From the NCBI RefSeq assembly GCF_033568475.1, contig NC_133120.1, positions 169,415,991-169,479,990 on the forward strand: DNA of 64,000 nucleotides, given 5' to 3'. The position numbers and the translations under genes were made by a program. The stretch is from Henckelia pumila. Its lineage: Eukaryota; Streptophyta; Magnoliopsida; Lamiales; Gesneriaceae. Positions 1-11,401 of the stretch are shown piece by piece. The notes under the pieces are model-generated. The model had not been told where the DNA came from and did no database searches. It saw only the letters and a program-made list of their open reading frames with translations. Positions within the stretch are counted from its first letter, which is position 1. Each line of letters opens with the position of its first letter.

Positions 1-1200
1 TCTGCGTTGTCGCACCAAGAGGTGGCTCATATACCCAATGTGTATATCGGTGACCTGAAACGAGTCCACGTGTTCAACCATCCACTACAAATAGGGTGAG
101 CGCCCTACTATCATCTATCTTAAGGGTATAAGCTCAATATGTTAATGAATGAAGCATAATATCGTGACAGGTAATATACATATAAAATCATGCCACATAA
201 ACAATGCAACACATAATATATGCATACTCAGTCTGGATATCTCGAACAGTACTTTCGTACCTCAGATACTAGGCAAGCTAAACCAGCTCTATGTCTATGT
301 CTATAGTCTGCACTATAATGCAAAATACTCATGCATCATAATCTTATTCTAAAAGCCTTAATTAAGCTATATCATACTTCCTATTTTCTATAAGGATCCA
401 GAGCTATACCTTCGTTCGTCATCAGCCCGCTGATGACGATTTCTCCAAAACTTGGGCACCACTCTGCTGCAACTTCGGAGCACCTCGCCAACTCCCGGGC
501 CAAGCCTAGTGAAACAACTCTAACCTCTATTTTTAATTAAATAGATGAGAAAAGGAAAATTTTGGAATATTATTAATATTATATAATTATTTAAAGAAAA
601 TTTTTCGAAAAAATTCGGCATGACCTATCTGCTTATAGTCAAATCCACCTGTCTCAACTCAATATTTCAAAATAAAAAAAGACTCCCAATAAATAGAAAC
701 ATAACACGATAACAGAAACACCTGAAGGAATGTAATCCCAACAACAAGGGGAGAACAACTGATAATAAGTTTACATGTCAAGAATCAAAGCAGGGAATCG
801 CATCCTGCTAAACAACTGAAAAATAAACAAGTGTAAGTAATTCTTTAACACAGACAACTAAATATTGAGAAGTAATGGGAAGCGACGGTCATGGGTGTGC
901 TCCTCCGGTAACTATCATCCCTGGGATCCTGCCTCTCTGTCACTGGTAAATCATCATCACCTGCACCAAGCAGATGTAGTGAGCCTAAAGACACAACAAG
1001 AAAATGGGGTGAAATAACAAATAATAAATATACATGCACACACAATTAAAAATATCATATACTGAAAATACATTGTCATTTTCTAACTAAATTTCTAGCA
1101 AAAAGGAGTACTTGAAAACATTGCATGCATGGTTGAATCTAACTGACTGAAACTAAGCTCATCTAGAAGGGACATAAACAAGATTGTTCATGAGGACTGA

Positions 1201-1293
1201 ACTGATAAACTGGTAAACTGAACTGTAAACTGATAAACTGAGCTGTAAACTGATAAACTGAGTTGTAAACTGAACTGTAAACTGATAAACTTA
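1201..1293. repeat. Short tandem repeat in LTR B
   Basis: About five imperfect copies of a ~20-bp unit built on AACTGATAAACTGAGCTGTA. Confidence 0.75.
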
Positions 1294-1396
1294 GATCATT
1301 GATTGTAACCCTGTGTTTTGATTGATCAATGGCTGCAGTATACTATGCCGGCAAGACGCCGAGATTTCTTCTGACGCGACATCGCCCCTTATAACT

Positions 1397-1490
1397 GATT
1401 TGGTAGGGGTTCCAAGATTTCTCCCGGCCGCACACTACCCGTCGATTTGGTAGGGGTTCCGGGATGTCTCCCGGCCGCACACTACCCATC
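1397..1490. repeat. 47-bp tandem duplication in LTR B
   Basis: Two copies (1397-1443, 1444-1490) of a unit starting GATTTGGTAGGGGTTCC and containing CTCCCGGCCGCACACTACCC, with a few substitutions. Confidence 0.8.
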
Positions 1491-3983
1491 GTTTGGCAAG
1501 TGAGCTGAGACATCCCCCAACCGACATTGCCCGTCTTGGCACAATCAACTTTTCTTAATCGAAATATTTTCTTTCCTTGACTTGACTCGAAGACTTAGAC
1601 TGAATTCAAGAAAATGACATTCTTTACAAGTATTTACTCGGTACTCAAACAATGAAGTAGGAAGGTTGACATGGATGGTGATTTAAGTGGCAAACCGTAG
1701 CTAAGAATCTAAACATTACTCTTTAGGCACTTAAGACGTAACCCGAGCAATCCACTTGCAAAAGCTTATAACATATTCATTTCTTAATCCAAACGACTTA
1801 TGCTTTAAAACAAAGTTCCCATACCCTCTATTCTTAGCTAGAAGGTTCTCCTCGAGGTATAACTCCTATCCAGACGATAAAGTTTTCGGGCAGTAATTCT
1901 TAACTTCTAAAATCAGCACCTTAGAAATCAATAACCTAGAACTCCACCATAACTTAGTCGGATTGGTTTCCTACTTGAAACGATGATTCCCTAGCATCCT
2001 AAGGTGTTTCTAGACCCGAGCCCTTAGCCAAAACATGAATACAACACTAACATAAACCACCCTTCCTGGACAGCCCTGTTCTTAGCATAAAACAGTGCAC
2101 GCTCTCCTACTTGGACCCTCTTTTAGCCCTTCAACTCATGCTCCCCTACACTACCAACCTATAACATAACATCATGACCACCTATGGCACCTTTCCAAAC
2201 CACTAGGACAGCTCCCAAGCCTAGCATGACTCGAAGAGAATGGCCCCTTACTCCCAAACTAAATTCCTAGTTCGAAACATTCCTGCCCCGAGTCCATTTC
2301 CCAGCCCAAAACAGCCCTATTCCAAACAAATTCCCACCTCGAGACAGCCCCTTACCTAGCCAAATCCCATCTCATGAAAGCCCTACCCAGCCCCCAAAAA
2401 TTGATTCCTACAGCCTCTAACCAACGGCCTTTTTGCCTCGATTATTAACAGCCAATTTGCACAACCCGGGCGTTACCATGTGAGCTACATCCGCACCCAT
2501 GGTAGCCCCCAAATCACCATCCAACCAACAAACCAAACTCAAATCGACACGCACAAAATCACAAACAAGGCTCACGGACAGGGGGGTGCAAATACATATC
2601 AGTACGTCTACTCAACAAAGCCAACACGTGATAAATAATGAAAAATGATACAAGCAAGAACCATGAGCCAACTGAGAAATGTAAGCTTGAATCGGTGAAT
2701 CCCAGAAGAACGAGGCTCGCTCGAGCAATCAAGAAATCCAAGAAGAAAAATAAAGCGTCAAACGGCTATCTAAATCCAGGCAAATGCTGGAATGCACGCA
2801 AGCACACATCACAAATCAATAATGATCTGCTTGGTGGGTCAAAGAACCCATGTTCTTGCCTTAAACCGTGAAAGATCATAAATGGGGCTTGTGGGAAGCT
2901 CGGCCGCTGGAATCAAGCTGAGGAAGGGAGGAAAGACCTTGTTCAGCTCGCCTAGAGGGTGCTTCTCCGGGAAAGAGGGCTGCTAGCAGTGGCCGGAAGC
3001 TGAATGGAAGGGGGTTGATCGCGATTGAAGTGAGACTGGAGAGGAAATGAGAAGATCGCATCGGCTAAGACTTGGAGAAGAGGAAAGGAAATGGGCCGAT
3101 CAAATGAGCCTGAGTAAATTCCTTTAATGGGCCGTGTGATTTGAGTTGGGTCGGGGCTTGGGCTGGGCTCTAAATTGAGTTGTGTGTAAGAGAAGGTAGA
3201 TTAATGTATAACATGAAAAATGTTAGTTCCAAATTTCCTGCAAACATTCAAAGTTTGAAAATTTAAGAGTTAAATACTTAAAATTCTATTTACTGGGATT
3301 AAAAATGCTAATTTTTAATACTTAAATGTTTTAATGTCACAGCGAAAATAAAATACTTAAATAATAAACAGTGCAATTAAAATAATTTACACAAACTAGG
3401 CTAACGGTTAAAAGTAATTTAAATGAATTCACAAGCTGAAATAAAAACCTTTAAAATGATTTGGATAATTAAAAAAATGTTTTAAATAAATAAACTAGAC
3501 ATTTAAAATAATTTAAGGCGACTAATCGCTAAACTTAAGTTATTTAAAATAAATAAATTGGACAATAAAAATATTTAAATAAATAAACGAAATAGTTAAT
3601 ACCATTTAAATGAGTAAACTAAATAATTAACATCGTTTAAATAAGCAGGCTTAAACCTTAAAAATCTTTAAAACAAATAAATAGTATAATAAAATAATTT
3701 ATATAGTAAACTTGAACAATTAAAAGAATTAATTTAATAGTCAGTAAAAAAAAATATTTTAAATAAATAATTAATATTTTATTAACACGTAATTCAAATA
3801 ATTAATTTAAATCAGTTAAACTTAAAAATAATAATCCTAATAATTATTAAATTAAATACATGCGATTTAGTAGATTAAATTTTAGGTGCTACACCTAGGG
3901 AGGCTGGAAAACGACTCAAACACTCAGAATTCGATATAGAAAGTGAGATTTGGTGTGAGAAATGTGAACCTCGGAACCCCTAT

Positions 3984-4267
3984 TTATAGGCGGAGATCGG
4001 ACGCTCCGATCGGGGGTTCAGACGCTTCGATCTCTACATGCATACCACGTCACTGCATGCACAGTTCGGACGCTCCGATCCTACTTCGGAGGCTCCGAAC
4101 TACTGTGCCTCTGATCAGTCTTGACACCTCACCAGCTGCATGGCCTAACTGAGTTCAGACGCTCCGATCATGGTTCGGACGCTCCGAACTCAACGTCGCC
4201 TCCGAACTATGGACTGAGCCTCCGAAGGGTTCGGACCCTCCGAACTCTTGTTCGGACCTTCCGAACT
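3984..4267. repeat. Clustered TTCGGACGCTCCGA quasi-palindromes in LTR A
   Basis: Around ten dispersed copies of a short GC-rich inverted motif (TTCGGACGCTCCGA and variants such as TTCGGAGGCTCCGAA) within the interrupted LTR A, in otherwise AT-rich DNA. Confidence 0.75.
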
Positions 4268-4383
4268 GGTCTTGGTCAAAAATCCATAATTCATCCAATT
4301 AAATCCCAATTAAGTTTCTAATCCATGCTTAATCATTTTTAATCACTTAATCTTATAAAATGGATCCGGGATACTACATAGCT

Positions 4384-5610
4384 TCACCATTTGAGCTTCT
4401 GAAAATACCCCCTATTCCGTAAGCTTGTGTGTTATAATTCACACATGAATCCACATTCATTTTGCTATAACTGTCTTCAGGCGGAGTCCATTACCACGAC
4501 GATTTTTGGGGTTCTGATCTTGCTGCCACATTCAAAGAGTTCTGTACTTGTTCGAAATCATTGAGCCATACCAATGCCCAGGTAGTATCCAGGCTTGAAA
4601 AATCTACTCTTTCTCCATGGCTTGCGTTTTGTCTTTCCTTCCATATCCTCCATGTTAAAACAACTATTCTCTCAAAGTCCGCCCTCTTCGTCTTCCACTT
4701 CAGCCACAAACATACTTCTAAAGTGGCATCACTTGTTAACCTTTTTCCTAGGGACTAGTACTCCGTTAGTTTCATGCTTCCCTGCTCCTACAACATGAGA
4801 ACAACGTGTGGAATGTAGAATCCTTCCCGTATCCACGTAAGTGGCAGAACTCTTTTAAAGGCACATGGTGTTTTGATAAATTGTATGTGATGAGGATGAG
4901 GTCCCTTGACAATCTCCACCAAAATATGCGGATCTTCGAAGGTACAGATATATTCCAGATAAACTTCCACCAACTCTCAAGCATATCCACAAATTAATGT
5001 TTTGGGCTGTCAAATGAGCCAATTGCTTTCTGATATTTACCTCTCATTGAGTAACATCCCTTCGGATCTAATTTTCAATATATTGCATCCACCTTTCTTT
5101 GCATGGGTAATGGAAGTTTAACAATCATATGTCCTATATAGGGCATAAAATTTTGTGTGATCAAAGTCGTATCATTCACTTACGATTATAAGGTCGCAAA
5201 CTCGTGTTTCTAGAGGAAACCTCATAGATGTGTGAGGGATTGTGCCAGTAAGTTCCGGTGTCCAGTTATGCTGAAATACCTTGATATTCTCATAATCTCC
5301 CACCCTCCAGTATAGTCCCTCTTGATCAAATCACGACACCACAAAAAATATCGCCAAATAAAAGAAGGGTTAATCCATATGCTTGCCTCTATGATATCAC
5401 TATGGCGATGGTACCAACCTTTCAATACTCTAGCAATCATACCGTCCGAATTTCGAACCAGCCTCCATATTTTCTTGGATATGAGTGATTTGTTAAACAT
5501 CCGTAGATTTTAAACTCATCCCTCCCATTTTTTTTGGCCTGCATAATTCATTCCAGCTGGTCCAATGCATCTGTGTCTTGCCTCCATGGGAACCCCACCA
5601 AAAATTTGCG
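4384..5610 (-). mobile_element. LINE (L1-type) 3' fragment, degenerate
   Basis: Reading the minus strand from 5610, frames interrupted by stops give FWWGS, a PK..GG block and FNKSLISKKIWRL (5' side to RT thumb), then a zf-RVT domain with WNISVPSKIRIFWWRL (near 4940), WRIWKERQNASHGE (near 4640), and the start of an RNase H domain (WTPPEDSYSK.NVD, then GIGGIFRSSNGE) at 4384-4490. This order is that of the pol ORF of plant L1-class retrotransposons. The RNase H frame is cut at 4378 by LTR A. Endonuclease and the RT catalytic core are absent. Confidence 0.8.
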
Positions 5611-5764
5611 CATATTAATGTAATTTTAAATGAGTAACTTAAAGTTACCCAATCTAATATCTGTTTTTACTGTAGCCAATAAATGCCTTTACCTTTTATT
5701 TTTAATTTTCAAACAATAAAATACATCCAATAAATACATATTACCTCGGACAGGTCTATATTTG

Positions 5765-8700
5765 ATAATGTGTTGGTTGGATTGAGGTAATACATCCTAT
5801 GAAGAGGAAATATAAAGGGCGGGTAGGAGAGAATGCTATCAAAATTGACATAAGGAAGGCATGTGATCGGGTAGATTGGGAGTACCTTCGATGTATTTTA
5901 CAGAAACTTGGGTTTATGATAAATGGGTGAAATTATGCTTTGTGTTACTATTGTCCACAACTCAACTTTCAGGTTTCGTTTGGTTCGTATGATCAGATAA
6001 TTGAATGATTAATATTTTGATTGATAATGGTTGACAAATAAGGATTATATTATGTTGGGATAAATTATATTATGTGTGGTATGAGTTTTATTGGTAGGAT
6101 AGATTATTATGTATTTACCTTTAGACTAAAATACCCTTGGCCCTAAAAAAAACCCAGTATCCTCGACCACACAATTTCATCTTCTTCGTTAGTTCAAAAT
6201 TTTCACTAACTTGTCACGATAGAAAATCCCAGCCCAAGCCGTGAGATACAGATCCGTAGAATTTAGCAACACCAATCGTGAAATTCATGTTCTTATGAGT
6301 CCTTCCCCGTCCAGTCTTGTTCATCGGCTTTATTTTTTGGTTTCTTTAAAAACGCAATTGACATGAGGATGCTAACAAAATCAACTTAAACCTAAAAAAA
6401 CCCATTAATATGCATAAAATTTCATATGTGTAAAATATTTGAAAGAATTTTTTATTATTTTATTTTTAACTTTTTTTACCTTCAACTAGCAACATCGAAG
6501 AATGAGATGTAGACCCTTTGCTCGTCTGTAATCGCCCAATTGAAATTTATTTCACTTTTTTCGATTTCGTCAGTGCCTGAAAGAGAAACACACTTTATGT
6601 TGGTGATAAGAGAAGGGTGAGTGTGCAGATGATTGAGGAGCAATTGTGTCCAAAAAGTTATTAATGTGTACAGTGTAATAGTAAAACACTATCCTTCACG
6701 TTGTTGTTTGATTTCTTTGTTTACTTGAACAGTGGTTTTAGATAGTCCAGGGATTATATTGATATCTTGAAAACAAGTCAAACAATGAACTACGAAACAA
6801 TCTCAAGTTAATCACGAGCACCAAACAGAAGGCCCTCACTTAATAAACATCAGTGGGTCCGATTCAGCCAGCTAGAGGGCAACGACAAGGGATCATTTTT
6901 TTTCATTTTTTATTTGTGTTGTTCACAAATGGCTTATCCACTCTAATCCGAAATTCTGAAAATAGGAGACTTATACATGGTGTCAAGGTTTGCAAGGGTG
7001 CACCAAGAGCCTCACATTTGCTATTAGCGAATGATGATAAGTTCTTCTTTTGAGCGAATATTCCTGAGAGTAACACCATGAAGAACATATTGGTTACTTA
7101 TGAGCAGGCTTCGGGCCAAGGTCTAAACTTCAATATATCAGACATCTATTTTAGTTCAAATGCATCCCAGGAGAATAAAATAAATCTGACCCAAATCATT
7201 GGTATTTCTAATCTACATGAAGATAATTGGGACTCCCATCACTGGTAGGAAAAAGTAAGAAGGTTGTGTCTAACTTCTTGAAAGGAAAAATTTGGAGAAA
7301 ATCCAGCAATGGTGGAGAAAACCGTTATCAAGAGCGGGTCGGAAACTTATGGTGAAAACAATCGGAAAAACTATCCCAGCATACTGTATGAATATTTTCT
7401 TAATCCCTACATCGAGTTTAGATGAATTTCAGAGGATGCTAAATTATTTTTGGTGGGGGTGTGAAACAATCCGTGTCTCGAGGTATTAATTGGCTTTCTT
7501 GAGATAAAATGTGCATGAGGAAAGGGTTTGTGGTGTAGGGCTTTGAGAACTATAGGGTTTTAATCTGGATATGCTTGGGAAGTAGGGGTGGAGATTCATC
7601 TCTTATCCGAATACTATGGTGAGTACAATATTCAGAGCTAAATATTATTCGATAGGGGATTTTTTGAAGTCAAAGTCGGGGCATAACTCAAGCTTTGTGA
7701 GGCTTAGTATTTGGAGCTCACGAGAAATATTGCAGCGAGGGGTTAGATAGAAAATTTAAAATGTACAAAATATAAATGTTTGGTTCGAAGCTTGGCTACG
7801 AGACTCTAAAAATATGCACATTGAGACATCAAATGCATAGTGATTTAGAAGATTTAACAGCAAATGATCTTCTAATTCCTGGCACAAAGATATGGGACCA
7901 TGAACTCATTGAGGAGTTGTTTTTTAATAGAGATGCTATAGAGATAATTAAAAAGACAATCCTCTAACTTTAAGTGATCGTCCGGTTATGCGGGTTTGGA
8001 ACTTCAGCAGAGATGGGAAGTATACGGTGCAAGCTGCATACAGGGTCCTAATGGAGAGATTGGTGCTGCAGGATGAACTAAAAGTTCCAAGGAAATAGAG
8101 TAGATTATGGCAGCTGAAGATTCCTCCGAAGGTGGATATGTTCTTATGGCAAGCATGCAGAAATTGTCTTCCAATGCGAAATAAACTAAACTCTCGAGAT
8201 GTTCCCCTCATGTGTCATATGTGATCAGGACATGAACATACTACTTTTCTACTTGTAACTATGTCCGTGGATGTTGTGTGTATACTGGTATTCTAAACTT
8301 GATGGATACATTGTCACATACTTCAAAAAATTTCTCTGATTTTGTGTTCGAAGTAATTAATGCAGTAGATGAAATCATAGTTGGTAAGTTTGATATGATA
8401 TTGTGGAGTGTATGGATAACGAGGAATGATAAATTATGGAATTCATCTATTCTGATCGATGCTCAAGCTACTATCTCTGGTTACTCCTTCCTATGTGAGT
8501 GGATTGAAGCTAAATAATGATCCCAAATTAATACTCAAAACCAGCATCCTCAAACGGTTCTCTCCAGTGAAAGCGATGAAGTTCACTGGAAATTACCACC
8601 ACTGGGGTTTTTAGTGCAATATTGATGCAACATTCTTTAACAATAAGAGAGTAGTAGGTTTTGGCATGGTGATTCGCGATGACAAATGACAGTTTGTGGA

Positions 8701-9105
8701 TACTAGAACTGCCTTAATAGAGGGTTGGTCGAGTGTGAGCGAAGCAGAAGCTACGGGGCTGTTAGAAGCAATTAACTGGGTACAATGAATGACTTATATA
8801 GAGTCGTCTTCGAAACCCATTGCAAAAGTGTGGCTGATGCAGTTATGAGAAATGCTGATGAATATTCATAGTTTGGAGATATAATGCAAAGATGCGAAGA
8901 GCTAATGAGTCAGGATGGTCAGATTCTATCACCGCGGTTCGAAGGCAGACAAATGAGTCAGCTTGTATTCTAGCCAGAACATCTTGTGTACACCCAAATC
9001 CCTTACATTGGCATGAGCCATCCTAATTTATAAATGATAGGCTGTTTCACATTATGTAACCTCGAGCAATGAAAAGTTTGTTCTTAAAAAAAACAATAAA
9101 AAATA
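5765..9105 (+). mobile_element. Degenerate LINE (L1-type) with RT, zf-RVT and RNase H remains
   Basis: Plus-strand pieces in domain order: RT start KIDIRKACDRVDWEYL (5850-5930), RT core GPIQPARGQRQG to SHLLLANDDKFFF (6853-7050), WRKPLSRAGRKLMVKTIGK and FWWG (7290-7470), zf-RVT region with KIPPKVDMFLWQACR (8110-8170), RNase H pieces CNIDATFF and GFGMVIRDD (8610-8690), and an A-rich 3' tail near 9095. The RT active-site motif normally FADD reads LANDD. Multiple stops and frameshifts make it non-functional. A ~0.9-kb MITE-like insertion separates the first two RT blocks. Confidence 0.85.
5972..6836. mobile_element. MITE-like non-coding insertion in the LINE
   Basis: LINE reading frame breaks after VHNSTF and resumes at GPIQPARG. 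The intervening non-coding DNA begins GGTTTCGTTTGGTTCGTATG and ends CACGAGCACCAAACAGAAGG, whose reverse complement shares GTTTGGT..TCGT with the left end. No clean target duplication could be fixed, so the superfamily (hAT or PIF/Harbinger) is open. Confidence 0.5.
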
Positions 9106-9715
9106 CATCTTCTTGATACTTTTGAAAATATAAAGTTTTCATTGCAATTAAAACGTCGAGTAAAAAGTATTTTAACCCACGAATAATTGATAGATTGAGA
9201 AATTTATACATAAATTATCGTAAATAATTTAATTGATATATTATCTAGCTAAAAAATCAAAATTACACTTAATCTCAATTGCTTTTAAGCTCAATTATTT
9301 TTATTAAATTCAATTAAGTGCACAATAATTTTCTTTTTGAAGTTAGGGGCACAATTTTTTTCAACATAATTTCATTCCTTTTTTAAAAAAGTGTATATGT
9401 ATTTAAAAAATATATAATATGATAAATAAGTATCCCAGTCTTTAGGTTAAAATATTAGAATTACTAATTAATATAAATATATATTAACAAATAAATTATA
9501 TACTCAAATATTCTATATTCTAAACATCTTTATATTAAATATTTATATATAATAATAATAAATTAAAAATATTTATATTCAATATCTCTCATATCAATTT
9601 GTCAATAATTATTGTTTCAAAATAATTTTTTTGTTTTTAATTTTTTTTTAAGAAAATTCCAAAATGAGTTTTAAAGCTACCCATAAATGACTTTAAAACC
9701 TTAATTTTTTTTATA

Positions 9716-9805
9716 TAATGTGCCCACCATGAGGTGACACTCAACTATTGGACGCACAATTCATCACATCCAATAGTTGAGTGCCACCTCATGGTGGGCA
9801 CATTA
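9716..9805. repeat. 90-bp palindrome, 37-bp arms
   Basis: Arms 9716-9752 and 9769-9805 are inverted copies with a single mismatch, separated by a 16-bp loop. Core of the arm: TGTGCCCACCATGAGGTG. Confidence 0.9.
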
Positions 9806-9870
9806 GATGGGCACGGTGAGTGAGCAGGATAGCAAAATTGTATATATATATCCAAATCTATAGTTACCTA

Positions 9871-10251
9871 TATTTGTCATATTCCCATTCATTTTATAAT
9901 AATAATAATAATAATTATCTATGTTATTATTTGTACTTAAAGATAAATATAATACATCTCAAGATTTATATTGGGTTTGATTTGAGTGTGGCTTGATTTA
10001 GATGGGCTTTTGGAGTAGGCATGCACTGATTTCAGTGTCAACCTAACCCCTATCTATATATATATATATATATATATTTGTCATATTCCCATTTATTTTA
10101 TAATAATAATAATAATTATTATCTATGTTATTATTTGTACTTAAAGATAAATATAATACATCTCAAGATTTATATTGGGTTTGATTTGAGTGTGGCTTGA
10201 TTTAGATGGGCTTTTGGAGTAGGCATGCACTGATTTCAATGTCAACCTAAC
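9871..10251. repeat. Tandem duplication, period 204 bp
   Basis: Copies of ~177 bp at 9871-10047 and 10075-10251, both running from TATTTGTCATATTCCCATT to GTGTCAACCTAAC or a near variant, joined by a TA microsatellite. Confidence 0.9.
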
Positions 10252-10556
10252 ATCCATATATATATATATATATATAACATGGGTAATTATAAAAAAATTA
10301 AGGTTTTAAAGTCGTTTATGGGTAGCTTTAAAACTCATTTTGGAATTTTTTAAAAAGAATTAAAAACGCAAAAAAGTATTTTGATACAAGAATTATTGAC
10401 AAATTGATATGAGAAAAACTATATATATATTATAAAAAAATTAAGGTTTTAAAGTCATTCATGGGTAGCTTTAAAACTCATTTTGGAAATTTTAAAAAAA
10501 AAACTAAAAGTGCAAAAAGTATTTTGATACAAGAATTATTGAATTAATATGAGAGA

Positions 10557-10558
<2 letters not shown>

Positions 10559-10592
<34 letters not shown>
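10559..10592. repeat. (TA)n microsatellite
   Basis: Uninterrupted TA dinucleotides. Confidence 0.95.
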
Positions 10593-10594
<2 letters not shown>

Positions 10595-11401
10595 GATGGA
10601 ATAAAAATATATAATGAAAGACTGTGAAATAGTAGATTCCATAAATTGAATTAAAATGTTTGTAAAGAAGTTTTATATTTTATATTACAAAATTACTTTG
10701 TTAGCATGTACATTAGATTTTTTTTTAATCAACGAAAGTCTTAAATTTTGGAACTATCTGTTATAATTAAATCTCGATAATCGAGTCCATCAACCTAAAT
10801 ATTTGAATAATTTATTTGAAGAGTTAGAATATTTTGATACGAAAAGTGGGCTAGAACAGTGAGGCTTGCTCCGAGAGTTCAGTTGATGAAGCAGAGATAT
10901 ATTTAATTTTGCGCAACTAAAATCAAAATTTTGCGCAAACCCATTTGTGCAAATCTTCGTCCGAGCGCGTAATTAAGGCAAATCCGGCGAGGTTTCAGGT
11001 GTAATGCGCAAGGGGCCTTGCCCTTGAAATTGCTTGGCCTCTTGTTGCATTTATATTTTGACTTCCATTTTGTTTCCTAGAATTAGGTTACGAGTGAAAT
11101 GAAAGATTTTTCCCGCTTCTGCCTACATTTTTCTGATAATTGTCAAAACTTTACCTATTCTGACTCCGGGCTGTGATTTTTCACGCCTTTCTTTGTTGTT
11201 TTTGTTTGCAATTGCTAAAAGTTGATAACTTTATATTTTTTCCGACTGTTCTCATCCTCTGCCCATTAAAGTTCAGGTTTTGGCGATCATTGTGTATTTA
11301 GATAGTTATTTGTTTATTTGTTTTCGTTAACTAGCATAATTTCTGAGAGGAGCAAGCTTCATCCTACTCTTTAGGGGGGATCACGAGGAAGAAATATTAA
11401 A
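10593..11401 (+). other. Upstream region and likely 5' UTR of DRM3
   Basis: No coding feature. Base composition rises from ~10860 onward, consistent with promoter and transcribed leader. An in-frame TAG at 11372-11374 lies upstream of the inferred start ATG. The transcription start and any leader intron cannot be placed from sequence alone. Confidence 0.4.

Larger units (their letters stand above)
510..3893 (-). mobile_element. Solo LTR B (Ty3/gypsy-like), 3.4 kb
   Basis: The segment begins TGAAACAAC and ends GGTGCTACA on the plus strand, so on the minus strand it reads TGTAGCACC to GTTGTTTCA. It is flanked by a perfect 5-bp target duplication CCTAG at 505-509 and 3894-3898. No PBS, PPT or coding domain lies inside, consistent with a solo LTR left by recombination between the two LTRs. 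Very AT-rich at 3230-3880. Short ORFs inside have no recognisable domain. Confidence 0.65.
1..4378 (-). mobile_element. Ty3/gypsy LTR A, interrupted, left end outside window
   Basis: On the minus strand the LTR starts at 4378 with TGTAGTATCCCGG and runs leftwards. Its pieces are 3899-4378 and 1-504; between them sits solo LTR B. The right edge cuts a LINE RNase H reading frame, so the boundary is sharp. No gag or pol is visible, so whether it is a solo LTR or the end of a full element beyond the window cannot be told. Assignment to gypsy rests on the TGTAG... start and long AT-rich LTR style (inference). Confidence 0.6.
9590..10558. repeat. Foldback repeat block: inverted arms plus an extra direct copy
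   Basis: The arm at 9590-9713 (containing GAGTTTTAAAGCTACCCATA) recurs inverted at 10290-10413 and again in that second orientation at 10433-10558. The arms enclose a tandem duplication and a perfect-looking hairpin. It resembles a foldback or MITE cluster; no coding sequence seen. Confidence 0.7.

Noticed and set aside
9716-9805. microRNA precursor
   Set aside because: Near-perfect long arms and a short loop fit a foldback transposon better than a MIR gene; no expression evidence.
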